A program made the translations under genes and the position numbers. DNA of 64,000 bases from assembly GCF_000717335.1 (NCBI RefSeq), contig NZ_JNYZ01000040.1:1-64000 (forward strand), written 5' to 3'. This document shows positions 9,256-17,699 of this stretch, one piece after another. The notes beneath the pieces are model-generated. The model had not been told where the DNA came from. It was given only the letters and a program-made list of their open reading frames with translations, and searched no databases. The stretch's first letter is position 1. Each line of letters starts with the position of its first letter. This stretch comes from Amycolatopsis jejuensis (GTDB taxonomy: Bacteria > Actinomycetota > Actinomycetes > Mycobacteriales > Pseudonocardiaceae).

Positions 9256-9336
9256 GTGAAGGGAACCTTCACGGAATCTGAGTCCGTGAAGGGAACCATG
9301 AGGGAATCAGATTCCGTGAAGGTGGCCTTCACGGAC
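9256..9336. repeat. 30-bp tandem repeat with internal palindrome, 2.7 copies
   Basis: Units 9256-9285, 9286-9315 and a partial 9316-9336 begin GTGAAGGGAACC or GTGAAGGTGGCC. Each contains the self-complementary core GTGAAGG-N4/5-CCTTCAC, degraded in the middle unit. It lies 4 bases past the deoA stop. Both strands are open in frame by chance of the repeat, but there is no start site or Shine-Dalgarno sequence, so I read it as non-coding. Confidence 0.8.
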
Positions 9337-9340
9337 GGGG

Positions 9341-10615
9341 TCAGGGGTGGATTGAGTCCAGGATGATCTGGCGCGGGGATGGTGCGCTGGGGCCTACTTC
9401 GTAGGCGTTGGTCAGGGCTTCCAGGGCGGCGGGGATTGCTGCGGAAGTGTCGGTGTGTAGTTCCAGCAGGGGCTCACCCTCTACTACAGGTTCACCGGGC
9501 TTTGCGTGGCACAGGATTCCCGCCGCGGACTGCACCGGATCTTCTTTGCGTGCTCGGCCTGCGCCCAGGCGCCAGGCGGCGACGCCTACCGCGTAGGCGT
9601 CCAGGGAGGTGAGTACGCCTGAAATGGGGGCTGGGATCACGTGTATCGACGACGGCCGGGGCAACGGTGCTGAAGGGTCACCGCCTTGTGCGGTGATCAT
9701 TTGTGCCCATACTTCGTAGGCTGCGCCGGAAGCCAGTACCTTTGCCGGGTCCGTCGAGATGCCTGCGAGGGTGAGCATTTCCCGTGCCAGGGCGATGGTC
9801 AGCTCGACCACGTCTGCTGGGCCACCGCCTTGCAGGACTTCGATCGCTTCCGCGACCTCTACCGCATTTCCGACTGCCCGGCCCAGTGGGGTGGTCATGT
9901 CGGTGATCAGTGCGGTGGTCGAAACTCCGTGTGCGGTACCGATGTCCACCAGCGTTCTTGCCAGAAGCTGTGCGTCCGGCAGGGTTTTCATGAATGCGCC
10001 GGAGCCGGCCTTCACGTCCAGGACCAGACCGGACGCGCCTTCGGCGATTTTCTTGCTCATGATCGAGCTGGCGATCAGCGGTACCGACTCCACCGTCGAC
10101 GTGACATCCCGCAATGCGTACAGCTTCTTGTCTGCCGGAGCCAATCCCTCGGTTGCTGCGCAGATCACCGCGCCGACCGAGTTCAGTTGCGCCGCGATCT
10201 CGTCCAGCGACAGTGCTGCTCGCCAGCCTGGGATCGACTCCAGTTTGTCCAACGTACCGCCGGTGTGGCCCAGCCCGCGGCCGGACAGCTGCGGTACGGC
10301 TGCCCCGCACGCGGCGACCAACGGGGCCAGCGGCAGGGTGATCTTGTCGCCTACTCCGCCGGTTGAGTGCTTGTCCACGGTTGGGCGGGTGACGTCCAGG
10401 GACAGCCGCGAGCCCGAGTCGATCATGGCGCCCGTCCAGCGGGCGATTTCTCGATTGTCCATGCCCCGCAGGAAAATTGCCATGGCCAGTGCGGCCATTT
10501 GTTCTTCGGCGACGATCCCGTGGGTGTAGGCGTCGACGACCCAGTCGATCTGTTCGTCGGTCAGTTGCCCACCGTCGCGTTTGGACCGGATTACATCCAC
10601 GGCCGTGAAAGTCAT
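9341..10615 (-). CDS. deoA: Thymidine phosphorylase
   Basis: Phosphorolysis of thymidine and deoxyuridine to the free base and deoxyribose-1-phosphate. About 424 residues. The family signature SGRGLGHTGGTLDKLE is present near residue 110, and KHSTGGVGDKITL is the phosphate-binding stretch. Start: ATG at 10615 (MTFTAVDVI), which overlaps the TGA of cdd as ATGA, indicating translational coupling. It is the last gene of the six-gene nucleoside uptake and salvage operon. No U-tract terminator follows on the minus strand; the 30-bp repeats begin immediately. Confidence 0.95.
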   Translation of the reverse strand: MTFTAVDVIRSKRDGGQLTDEQIDWVVDAYTHGIVAEEQMAALAMAIFLRGMDNREIARWTGAMIDSGSRLSLDVTRPTVDKHSTGGVGDKITLPLAPLVAACGAAVPQLSGRGLGHTGGTLDKLESIPGWRAALSLDEIAAQLNSVGAVICAATEGLAPADKKLYALRDVTSTVESVPLIASSIMSKKIAEGASGLVLDVKAGSGAFMKTLPDAQLLARTLVDIGTAHGVSTTALITDMTTPLGRAVGNAVEVAEAIEVLQGGGPADVVELTIALAREMLTLAGISTDPAKVLASGAAYEVWAQMITAQGGDPSAPLPRPSSIHVIPAPISGVLTSLDAYAVGVAAWRLGAGRARKEDPVQSAAGILCHAKPGEPVVEGEPLLELHTDTSAAIPAALEALTNAYEVGPSAPSPRQIILDSIHP

Positions 10616-11001
10616 GGTAGATCCGCCGGGCCGAATGCGTCCGGTAGTACCTCCGACATCGGCAGTATTCCGCGTGGAGTGTCTACCAGACAGGTGGAAC
10701 CGCCTAGTTCGAACAGGATTTGACGGCAGCGTCCACAAGGCATCAGCAGTTCACCCGAGCCGCTTCGGCAAGCCACTGCGACTAATCGGCCGCCGCCGGA
10801 CAGTCGCAGTTGTCCGGCCATTGTGCACTCAGCGCACAAACCCAAGCCGTACGAGGCATTCTCGACGTTGCATCCGGTTACCTGACGGCCATCGTCCACA
10901 ATGGCCGCGGCACCGACGTGCAAACCCGAATAGGGTGCGTACGCATTCGAAGCAGCCGCCACCGCGGCCGAACGCAACGCGGTCCAGTCCACTTCGGACA
11001 T
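10612..11001 (-). CDS. cdd: Cytidine deaminase
   Basis: Deaminates cytidine and deoxycytidine to uridine and deoxyuridine. It has 129 residues, typical of the small homotetrameric class. Zinc site: NVENASYGLGLCAE supplies the first Cys and the catalytic Glu, and PCGRCRQIL supplies the other two Cys ligands. ATG at 11001 shares its A with the TGA of the upstream permease (TGATG), and its own stop overlaps deoA. A dedicated Shine-Dalgarno is not obvious, so translation is probably coupled. Confidence 0.96.
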   Translation of the reverse strand: MSEVDWTALRSAAVAAASNAYAPYSGLHVGAAAIVDDGRQVTGCNVENASYGLGLCAECTMAGQLRLSGGGRLVAVACRSGSGELLMPCGRCRQILFELGGSTCLVDTPRGILPMSEVLPDAFGPADLP

Positions 11002-12281
11002 CAGTCGCCCTCGCCTCGGCGATATCGCGCACCGTCCGCGCGGGGTGGGCGTAGTCGTTGTGACGCAACGGCTAGCACGATCAGGGTGACGAAATGTGCG
11101 GTGTACGGGATCAGATCGCTCGGCAGCGTGTCGTTGGTCCAGTAGATCGCGTACAGCACACCAGCGCCGACGACCCCAAGCGCGGCGGCAATCCACTTAC
11201 GCCGGATCAACTGCACGATCACAATGATGGCCAGCAGAATTACCGCGCCATAGAGCAGCGCGAGCACTGCTTCGCCGCCACCGGCCAGTTGCAAACCGTC
11301 GGCGTACCCGAATAGCGCGGCGCCACCGAGCAATCCACCCGGTCGCCAGTTACCGAAGATCATGGCGGCCAAACCGATGTAACCGCGGCCGTTGGTCTGG
11401 TTCTCCAGGTAGTCCGCGCCGCCCTTGAGCAGGACCAGCGAAGCGCCACCCATTCCGGCGAAACCACCGGAGATCAGCACACCGACGTATTTGTACCGGT
11501 AAACGTTCACGCCCAGCGATTCCGCCGCCACCGGATTCTCGCCGCACGAACGCAGCCGGAGACCGAAGCGCGTGCGCCAGAGGATCCAATAGCTGACCGG
11601 GATCAGGATGATCGCGAGCATGGTCAACGGGGCAATACCGGTGACCAACCCGCGCAGAATGCCTGCCACATCGGACAATCCGACGCGTTGCTGATTCTCC
11701 AGCGAACCCAGCCAGTCGGACAAGCCCGCCGCCGAATAGGTGTCGAACTTCGGCACCGGCGGCGATTGCCGTGGGTTCCCCGAAAGTGGTTCGAAAATCA
11801 GGTTTGCCAGATACTTCGCGATTCCTAGGCCCAGCAGGTTGATTGCGACACCGGAGACGATGTGGTTGACGTTGAACGTCACCGTCGCCACCGCGTGCAG
11901 CAGGCCGCCCAATGCGCCGAACGCGATTGCCGCCAGCAGGCCGACCCAGGCGCCGCCGTAGTAGGAACCCCAGGCTGCGCCCCAGGTACCGAGGATCATC
12001 ATGCCCTCGAGGCCGATGTTGATCACGCCGACGCGCTCGGCCCACAGCCCGCCGAGGGCACACAGCAGAATCGGCAGTGCGAGCCGCAAAGCGGTGGACG
12101 CCGTGTTGCTCGACGTGAGCGCGGAAACGCCGGTGGCGTACGACGCCGTCGACATGACGGCAATCGCCACCACGGCCCAGATCACGCCGCGCAGCCAGCC
12201 GGGAATCCGCTGCCGCTTGCGTTTCACCGGCATCGGCATGCCGGACTCGGGGCCCGGCCGGGAAAACTCCGTGGTGGTCAC
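11001..12281 (-). CDS. Nucleoside ABC transporter permease (second permease)
   Basis: Membrane subunit of a BMP-type nucleoside importer, 426 residues. After a basic N-terminal tail (KRKRQRIPGWLR, about 19-30) there are about 8-10 hydrophobic segments. GVINIGLEGMM is the signature of the NupQ/YufQ family of the BPD_transp_2 superfamily. The GTG start at 12281 overlaps the stop of the first permease (GTGA). It acts with the ATPase at 13372-14952 and the lipoprotein at 15020-16177. Confidence 0.92.
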   Translation of the reverse strand: MTTTEFSRPGPESGMPMPVKRKRQRIPGWLRGVIWAVVAIAVMSTASYATGVSALTSSNTASTALRLALPILLCALGGLWAERVGVINIGLEGMMILGTWGAAWGSYYGGAWVGLLAAIAFGALGGLLHAVATVTFNVNHIVSGVAINLLGLGIAKYLANLIFEPLSGNPRQSPPVPKFDTYSAAGLSDWLGSLENQQRVGLSDVAGILRGLVTGIAPLTMLAIILIPVSYWILWRTRFGLRLRSCGENPVAAESLGVNVYRYKYVGVLISGGFAGMGGASLVLLKGGADYLENQTNGRGYIGLAAMIFGNWRPGGLLGGAALFGYADGLQLAGGGEAVLALLYGAVILLAIIVIVQLIRRKWIAAALGVVGAGVLYAIYWTNDTLPSDLIPYTAHFVTLIVLAVASQRLRPPRADGARYRRGEGD

Positions 12282-13375
12282 GCTGCACCGCCTTCCGCGA
12301 CCGTGGAACCCTTGCGGCCGTTACCGGCCAGCGCGCGGCCCACCCGTCGCTGTTCCGCGGCGAGGTCGGCCCGGCGCACGATCTCGTACGCCACGACGAC
12401 CGACAGCACGATGATGCCCTGCATGATCGTCGCGATCTCCTTGGACACGTTGATCTGCTCCAGCGACACCGCCGAGGTGTCCAGGAACGCCCACAGCAGC
12501 GCGCCGAACGCGATCCCGCCGGGGTGGTTACGGCCGAGCAGCGCCACCGCGATGCCGGTGAAGCCGTACATCTGGGTGGCGGTGATGCCGTAGGTGTAGT
12601 CCCTGCCGAGCAGCTCCGGCATCGCGATCAGACCGGCCACCGCGCCGGATAGCAGCATGGCGACGAGCGTCATCTTCTTCGCGCTCACGCCACCGGCCGC
12701 GGCCGCGGTCGACGACTCCCCGCTCGCCTTCAGCTCGAAGCCGAACCGGGTGCGGTTCAGCATGAACCAGTACGCGCCGCCGATCACGAGCGCGATGAAC
12801 ACGAACCCGAACAGCGTGCCCGACCCCACCGGGATCCCCGGGATCCGGCCGGACGGCGCGATCACCCTCGTGCCGATGTTGTTTCCGGTCTGCACGCCGA
12901 ACTGGTCGGCGTTGATGAGGAACGCGATGATCCCGGCGACGATCGAGTTCAGCATGATCGTGGAGATGACCTCGCTGACCCCGCGGGTCACCTTGAGCAC
13001 CGCCGGAATCGTCGCGTACAGCGCCCCGGCCAGAATCGCGACCAGCAGGATCACGATCGTGTGGATCACCGGCGGCAGTTGCAGTGCACCGCCGATGATC
13101 GCCGCGATCACGGCGGCGAACCGGTACTGGCCCTCGACCCCGATGTTGAACAGGTTCATCTGGAACCCGATGGCCACCGCGAGGCCGGACAGGTAGTACA
13201 CCGTCGCCAGGTTCACCGTGTCCACCGCGGTGGAACCCTTGAACAGCTGGCCGATCATGGTCCCGTACGCCTGCAGCGGATCGGCACCGGAGATGACGAG
13301 CGCGATCGCCGACAGCACCACGGCGAACGCGATCGCGAGCAGGGGCGGCAGAAGCCGCGTGCGCCACGAGCTCAT
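12278..13375 (-). CDS. Nucleoside ABC transporter permease (first permease)
   Basis: Partner permease of 365 residues with about 9 hydrophobic segments. MNLFNIGVEGQYRFAA is the family signature (NupP/YufP type). A short hydrophilic C-terminus (LAAEQRRVGRAL) follows the last segment. ATG at 13375 overlaps the ATPase TGA as ATGA. Assignment rests on signature and operon context; the transported species is presumably nucleosides because cdd and deoA follow in the same operon. Confidence 0.92.
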   Translation of the reverse strand: MSSWRTRLLPPLLAIAFAVVLSAIALVISGADPLQAYGTMIGQLFKGSTAVDTVNLATVYYLSGLAVAIGFQMNLFNIGVEGQYRFAAVIAAIIGGALQLPPVIHTIVILLVAILAGALYATIPAVLKVTRGVSEVISTIMLNSIVAGIIAFLINADQFGVQTGNNIGTRVIAPSGRIPGIPVGSGTLFGFVFIALVIGGAYWFMLNRTRFGFELKASGESSTAAAAGGVSAKKMTLVAMLLSGAVAGLIAMPELLGRDYTYGITATQMYGFTGIAVALLGRNHPGGIAFGALLWAFLDTSAVSLEQINVSKEIATIMQGIIVLSVVVAYEIVRRADLAAEQRRVGRALAGNGRKGSTVAEGGAA

Positions 13376-14952
13376 TGGGCTACATCACCTTCTTCGGCTC
13401 CGGTCATCGCCGAACCAAGTTCCTGCGGGGTCACGGTAGCCGGGTTCGCCTCGCTCACCAGCCGTCCGCGCAGCATGACGCGAATCGTGTCGGACAACCC
13501 GATCAGCTCGTCGAGGTCCGCGGAAATCAGCAGCACCGCGAGCCCGTCGGCGCGGGCCTGGCGGATCTGCTCCCAGATCATCGCCTGCGCGCCGACGTCC
13601 ACCCCGCGCGTCGGATGCGAAGCAATCAGCAGCGACGGGCTCCCGGACAACTCCCGGCCCACGATCAGCTTCTGCTGGTTACCGCCGGACAACGCGGCGG
13701 CCGGCACGTCGATCCCGGGCGTGCGGACGTCGTACTCGCGCACGATCCGCTCGGTGTCCGTCCGCGCGCCCGCGATGTCGAGCAACTGCCCGCCGGACAC
13801 CGGTTTCCGGGTCTGGTACCCGAGAATCCGGTTGACCCACAACGGTTGCGTGAGCAGCAGGCTGTACCGCGTGCGGTCCTCGGCGATGTACCCGATCCCG
13901 GCCTCGCGGCGCGCCAGCGTGCCGAGCTTGACCAGGTCACGCGTCTTGCCGTCGCGCGGGGTGAGCTCGATGTGCCCGCCGCTCGCCTTGCGCATCCCCA
14001 TGACCGTCTCGACGAGCTCGGTCTGCCCGTTGCCCTCGACGCCCGCGATGCCGAGCACCTCACCCGCATGCACGGTGAAGGTGATGTCGTCGAGCACGTT
14101 GCGGTCCGACCCCTCGGCCGACAGCCGCAGGTCACGGATCCGCAGTACCTCGCGCTCGGTCACGGTCGACTCGCGCGTCTCCGGGCTCGGCAGCTCCGAG
14201 CCGACCATCATCTCGGCCAGCTCGCGCGTGGTGATCTTCTTCGGATCGGCAGTGCCGACCGTGGTGCCCCGCCGGATCACCGTGACGGTGTCGGCGATCG
14301 CGCGCACCTCGTCGAGCTTGTGCGAGATGAAGAGGAAGGTGTACCCGTCGGCCTGCATTTCGCGGACCGTGCCGAAAAGCGCGTCCACCTCCTGCGGCAC
14401 GAGCACTGCGGTCGGCTCGTCGAGGATGATGATTTTCGCGCCGCGGTACAGCACCTTCACGATCTCGACGCGCTGGCGGTCGGCCACGCCGAGCTCCTCC
14501 AGCAGCGTGTCCGGCTTCGCGTGCAGCCCGGTGCGTTTCGACAGCTCCTGCAGCCGCGCCCGCGCCGCACGGCCGATGCCGTGCAGCGCCTCGCCGCCGA
14601 GGAAGACGTTTTCCGCGACAGTGAGGTTGTCGGCGAGCATGAAGTGCTGGTGCACCATGCCGATTCCGGCGCGGATGGCGTCCTGCGGGTTACGCAGTTT
14701 CACCTCGGCGCCGTTGATCGCGATGGCGCCCTCGTCAGGCTGCTGCATCCCGTACAGGATTTTCATCAGGGTCGATTTGCCCGCGCCGTTCTCGCCGCAG
14801 AGGGCGTGCACCTCGCCCGCCGCGACGGTGAGGTTGACGTCGGAGTTCGCGACCACGCCGGGGAACCGCTTGGTGATCCCGGTCAGCTGGACGGCAGGCA
14901 CGCCCCGGTCGGGGACGGGCTCGGCCTCGGTTTCGCTCATGGGAAAGGACAT
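13372..14952 (-). CDS. Nucleoside ABC transporter ATP-binding protein
   Basis: A duplicated sugar/nucleoside-type ABC ATPase of about 526 residues. N-terminal cassette: Walker A GENGAGKSTLMK, signature about VADRQRVEIVK and Walker B IIILDEPTAVL. The C-terminal cassette is degenerate in Walker A (GVEGNGQTEL) but retains LSGGNQQKLIVGREL and LLIASHPTRGVD, which is normal for this class. Start: ATG at 14952 (MSFPMSETE) or ATG at 14940; neither has a good Shine-Dalgarno sequence. A hairpin lies between it and the lipoprotein gene. Confidence 0.93.
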   Translation of the reverse strand: MSFPMSETEAEPVPDRGVPAVQLTGITKRFPGVVANSDVNLTVAAGEVHALCGENGAGKSTLMKILYGMQQPDEGAIAINGAEVKLRNPQDAIRAGIGMVHQHFMLADNLTVAENVFLGGEALHGIGRAARARLQELSKRTGLHAKPDTLLEELGVADRQRVEIVKVLYRGAKIIILDEPTAVLVPQEVDALFGTVREMQADGYTFLFISHKLDEVRAIADTVTVIRRGTTVGTADPKKITTRELAEMMVGSELPSPETRESTVTEREVLRIRDLRLSAEGSDRNVLDDITFTVHAGEVLGIAGVEGNGQTELVETVMGMRKASGGHIELTPRDGKTRDLVKLGTLARREAGIGYIAEDRTRYSLLLTQPLWVNRILGYQTRKPVSGGQLLDIAGARTDTERIVREYDVRTPGIDVPAAALSGGNQQKLIVGRELSGSPSLLIASHPTRGVDVGAQAMIWEQIRQARADGLAVLLISADLDELIGLSDTIRVMLRGRLVSEANPATVTPQELGSAMTGAEEGDVAQ

Positions 14953-14975
14953 CCCGTTCTGTCGAAAACGCGTGA

Positions 14976-15004
14976 GGGCCCGGAAGGAAGATCCTTCCGA
15001 GCCC
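14976..15004 (-). terminator. Intercistronic hairpin after the lipoprotein gene
   Basis: GGGC-x-CGGAAGGA, loop AGA, TCCTTCCG-x-GCCC, with a short TTTT further along the minus strand. It sits 15 bases past the lipoprotein stop and before the ATPase start. It probably attenuates read-through or protects the upstream mRNA, giving more binding protein than membrane components. Confidence 0.6.
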
Positions 15005-15019
15005 TGCCACGTCGGTCTG

Positions 15020-16177
15020 CTACTTGGCCGGCTTGTCCGCAACCTTGATGGCGCCCGAAATGATCTGGGCCTTGTAGCCCTCGAGCACATCCTTGATGTC
15101 GTCGACCTTGCCGCCGGACGTGGAGTAGCCCACGCCGTCGGCCTTGAGGTCGAAGCGCTTCGGCAACGTGCTGGTGTCGCCCTTGGCGACGGCCTGCAGG
15201 TAGTCGAACACCGCGACGTCGACGCGCTTGATCATCGACGTGATGATGATGTCCTTGTCGGCGGCGACCGTCTTCTGGTTGTACTGGTCGGAGTCGACCC
15301 CGATGGCCAGCGCGTTGGCCGCCTTGGCCGCGTCGAACACGCCCTTGCCCGAGGCGCCGGCAGCGTGGTAGACGACGTCCGCCCCGCGCGAGATCTCGGC
15401 CGCGGCCTTCGCGTTGCCCTTCGGCGGGTCCTGGAACCCGGAGAAGTCACCGGCCGGGGTGAGGTACTCGTCCTCGATCTTGATCTTGTCCGAAACGGCC
15501 TTCGCGCCCTGCAGGAAGCCCGCCTCGAACTTCTGGATCAGCGGGGTGTTCACGCCGCCGACGAAGCCGATGTGGCACTTCTTGCTCTTGTACGCGGCGG
15601 CGACGCCGGCCAGGAACGAGCCCTGCTCCTCGGCGAAGACGAGCGGGGTGACGTTCGGGAGGGTGATCGAGTCGTCGTCGACGATCGCGAACTTGGTGTT
15701 CGGGTACTTCGCGGCGATGACCTTCACCGACGGCGCATAGGCGAAGCCGACCGCGATGATCGGGTTCAGGCCCTGCTGCGCCATCTGGTCGAGCCGCTGC
15801 TGCTTCGCGGCTTCGGCCTCGGTCGCGCTCGCGGTGCTTTCACTCACCGACGGGACGCCCAGGTCGGTCTTCGCCCGGTCGGTGCCCGCCGCGGCCGCGT
15901 CGTTGAAGGACGCGTCCCCGCGCCCGCCGACGTCGAAGGCCAGTCCGACCTTGAGCTTGCTTCCGTCGACCTTGCCCGACTCGGCACTGCTGCTCGTGGC
16001 AGCGGGCGGAGCGGCAGGCGGCTTCGGCGCGGTGATGCAGTCCGACGCGGCATTGCCGGTCGAACCCGACGCGTTGTTGTTGTTACTGCCCCCGCCCGAG
16101 TCCTTCGCGCACCCCGCCAGGGCGAGCACCCCGGCCATGGTCGCGGCGGCCAGCGCGGTTCCACGCATGCGACGCAA
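15020..16177 (-). CDS. BMP-family nucleoside-binding lipoprotein
   Basis: Extracytoplasmic substrate-binding lipoprotein (PnrA/BmpA family), about 385 residues. The lipobox is LALAGC about 22-26 residues in, followed by a Gly/Ser/Asn linker and the mature domain beginning KLKVGLAFDVGGRGDASFND. FVGGVNTPLI and GVDSDQYNQ are family motifs. Start: TTG at 16177 is preferred because GGGAGG lies about 7-10 bases upstream, whereas the internal ATG at 16168 is too far from it; both give a signal peptide. First gene of the uptake-salvage operon. Confidence 0.92.
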   Translation of the reverse strand: MRRMRGTALAAATMAGVLALAGCAKDSGGGSNNNNASGSTGNAASDCITAPKPPAAPPAATSSSAESGKVDGSKLKVGLAFDVGGRGDASFNDAAAAGTDRAKTDLGVPSVSESTASATEAEAAKQQRLDQMAQQGLNPIIAVGFAYAPSVKVIAAKYPNTKFAIVDDDSITLPNVTPLVFAEEQGSFLAGVAAAYKSKKCHIGFVGGVNTPLIQKFEAGFLQGAKAVSDKIKIEDEYLTPAGDFSGFQDPPKGNAKAAAEISRGADVVYHAAGASGKGVFDAAKAANALAIGVDSDQYNQKTVAADKDIIITSMIKRVDVAVFDYLQAVAKGDTSTLPKRFDLKADGVGYSTSGGKVDDIKDVLEGYKAQIISGAIKVADKPAK

Positions 16178-16789
16178 CGTGTGTCTCCCTCCCCGCTGAT
16201 CCAGCGGACGATCCGCCCGTGCACCTTCGCCGGGCTCGACCGCAGAACCGTACCCAACTGCCGGGTAACCGCCATAGGAACGGCACGCTACGTAACACAA
16301 ACGTTTACTCGGCAGCCCGATCCGCGACCGGCCGTGCACCTACCGTGATCATCCGGCCCGGTCCGGGCGGGCATTTCGTTCGGATTCCCGCCGTTCGTAG
16401 GGTCTTTCCTGCGGTATTGGCGGTCCGTGCGTACCCGGACGGGACGACCCCGCTTTCCGGTCACGCGCAGTACCGGTCATCGGCGCTCGCCGAACACCCC
16501 GAAACGGCTCCGAAACCAGCGCTGAACCGCCCCCGGAACAGGCGCCGGACGTGCTCCAGACCACACGTCCGAGTGGTCCTCCCAGGTCGCTGGTGTCTGG
16601 TCCATCACAGAGAGGAACCCGGAGGTAAGCCTGGTGGTGAAGGCGGGTCTAGCATCCATGCATCCACGCTCGATGGCCCTGATCTCGGCCCGTCGCCGGC
16701 GTTGTCCCCAGTGGATCGACCCCGGTTTCGGATGCGGACCTCACCGGTCAACCGGGCACGACAGTCATGACGTTGGAGGCCGTTCACCG
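16178..16789. other. Divergent intergenic region between nucleoside operon and sdh
   Basis: No open frame here has a Shine-Dalgarno sequence or recognisable protein. It must carry the promoters of the lipoprotein operon and of sdhC. The only motif I can point to is the AAACGTTT palindrome at 16299-16306. Confidence 0.6.
16295..16309. promoter_or_regulatory. Possible LacI-family operator
   Basis: CACAAACGTTTACTC contains the perfect palindrome AAACGTTT, matching the general AAnCGnTT core of LacI/CytR-type operators, about 120 bases upstream of the nucleoside lipoprotein gene. The right half also fits GTAAAC. No LacI gene is in the window, so this is a suggestion only. Confidence 0.35.
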
Positions 16790-17239
16790 ATGTCCACCAC
16801 GGCGAGCACTGCCACCGGAACCGGGGCAGGAGCGAGCGATCGGGCGGGTGCCTCACGCCGGCAGGGAACCTTCTACCGGGGCGACCCGGGCATGTGGTCC
16901 TGGGTACTGCACCGCATCACCGGCGTGCTGACATTCTTCTTCCTGTTCGTGCACGTGCTCGACACCGCGCTCGTGCGCGTGTCGCCGAACACCTACGACC
17001 AGGTCATCGAGACGTACAAGACGCCGATCGTGAACCTGCTGGAAGTCGGCCTCGTCGGCGCGGTGCTGTTCCACGCGCTGAACGGCCTGCGCGTGCTGCT
17101 GGTCGACTTCTGGGCCAAGGGCCCGAAGTACCAGAAGGCGATGCTGTGGGTCATCGGCGTCGTGTGGGTGGTCGTGATGGTTCCGGGTGCGTTCTTCATG
17201 CTCAAGCGCACCGTCGAGACGCTTTTCGGGGGTGCCTGA
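16790..17239 (+). CDS. sdhC: Succinate dehydrogenase cytochrome b556 subunit
   Basis: Membrane anchor and heme subunit of complex II, 149 residues with three hydrophobic segments (about 45-65, 85-105 and 120-142). VLHRITGV and FLFVHVLD supply histidines of the type used for heme and quinone sites. A Ser/Thr/Ala/Gly-rich N-terminus of about 28 residues precedes the conserved part. GGAGG lies 10 bases before the ATG at 16790; longer upstream readings have no support. First gene of sdhCDAB; sdhD starts 4 bases after its stop. Confidence 0.94.
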   Translation: MSTTASTATGTGAGASDRAGASRRQGTFYRGDPGMWSWVLHRITGVLTFFFLFVHVLDTALVRVSPNTYDQVIETYKTPIVNLLEVGLVGAVLFHALNGLRVLLVDFWAKGPKYQKAMLWVIGVVWVVVMVPGAFFMLKRTVETLFGGA

Positions 17240-17243
17240 TCCC

Positions 17244-17660
17244 ATGGCCGACTCACTGATCCTCGCCAGCCCGCGCTCGCCGCGGCGCCCGGCCGCCCGG
17301 CGCAGCAACTTCGAGCTGTACAGCTGGCTCTTCATGCGCATTTCCGGACTCGCGCTGATCATCCTGGTGCTGGGCCACCTCCTGATCATGAACATCCTCG
17401 ACGGCGGCGTGCACCGGATCAACTGGGGCTTCGTCGCCGGCCGGTGGGCCTCGCCGTTCTGGCAGTTCTGGGACCTCGCGATGCTGTGGCTCGCCGAGAT
17501 CCACGGTGGCAACGGCCTGCGCACGATCATCGACGACTACGCCCGCAAGGACTCGACCCGGTTCTGGCTGAAGATCGTGCTCTACATCTCGATGGTGCTG
17601 ATCCTCGCCGTCGGCACGATGGTGATCTTCACGTTCGACCCCGAGATGCCTGCCTCCTGA
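17244..17660 (+). CDS. sdhD: Succinate dehydrogenase membrane anchor subunit
   Basis: Second anchor of complex II, 138 residues with three hydrophobic segments. RISGLALIILVLGHLLI contains the conserved Arg, Ser and His, and RTIIDDYARK is a conserved loop. ATG at 17244 follows sdhC by 4 bases. The N-terminus is basic and Pro-rich (RSPRRPAARR), consistent with a cytoplasmic start. Confidence 0.94.
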   Translation: MADSLILASPRSPRRPAARRSNFELYSWLFMRISGLALIILVLGHLLIMNILDGGVHRINWGFVAGRWASPFWQFWDLAMLWLAEIHGGNGLRTIIDDYARKDSTRFWLKIVLYISMVLILAVGTMVIFTFDPEMPAS

Positions 17661-17699
17661 AACAGGCGCACCCACCACTAGGTAGCGGAGTCTTTTCCC

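Noticed and set aside
13061..16348. 1095-codon plus-strand open frame across the ABC ATPase and lipoprotein genes
   Set aside because: Antisense of two well-identified genes; high-GC genomes keep such frames open.
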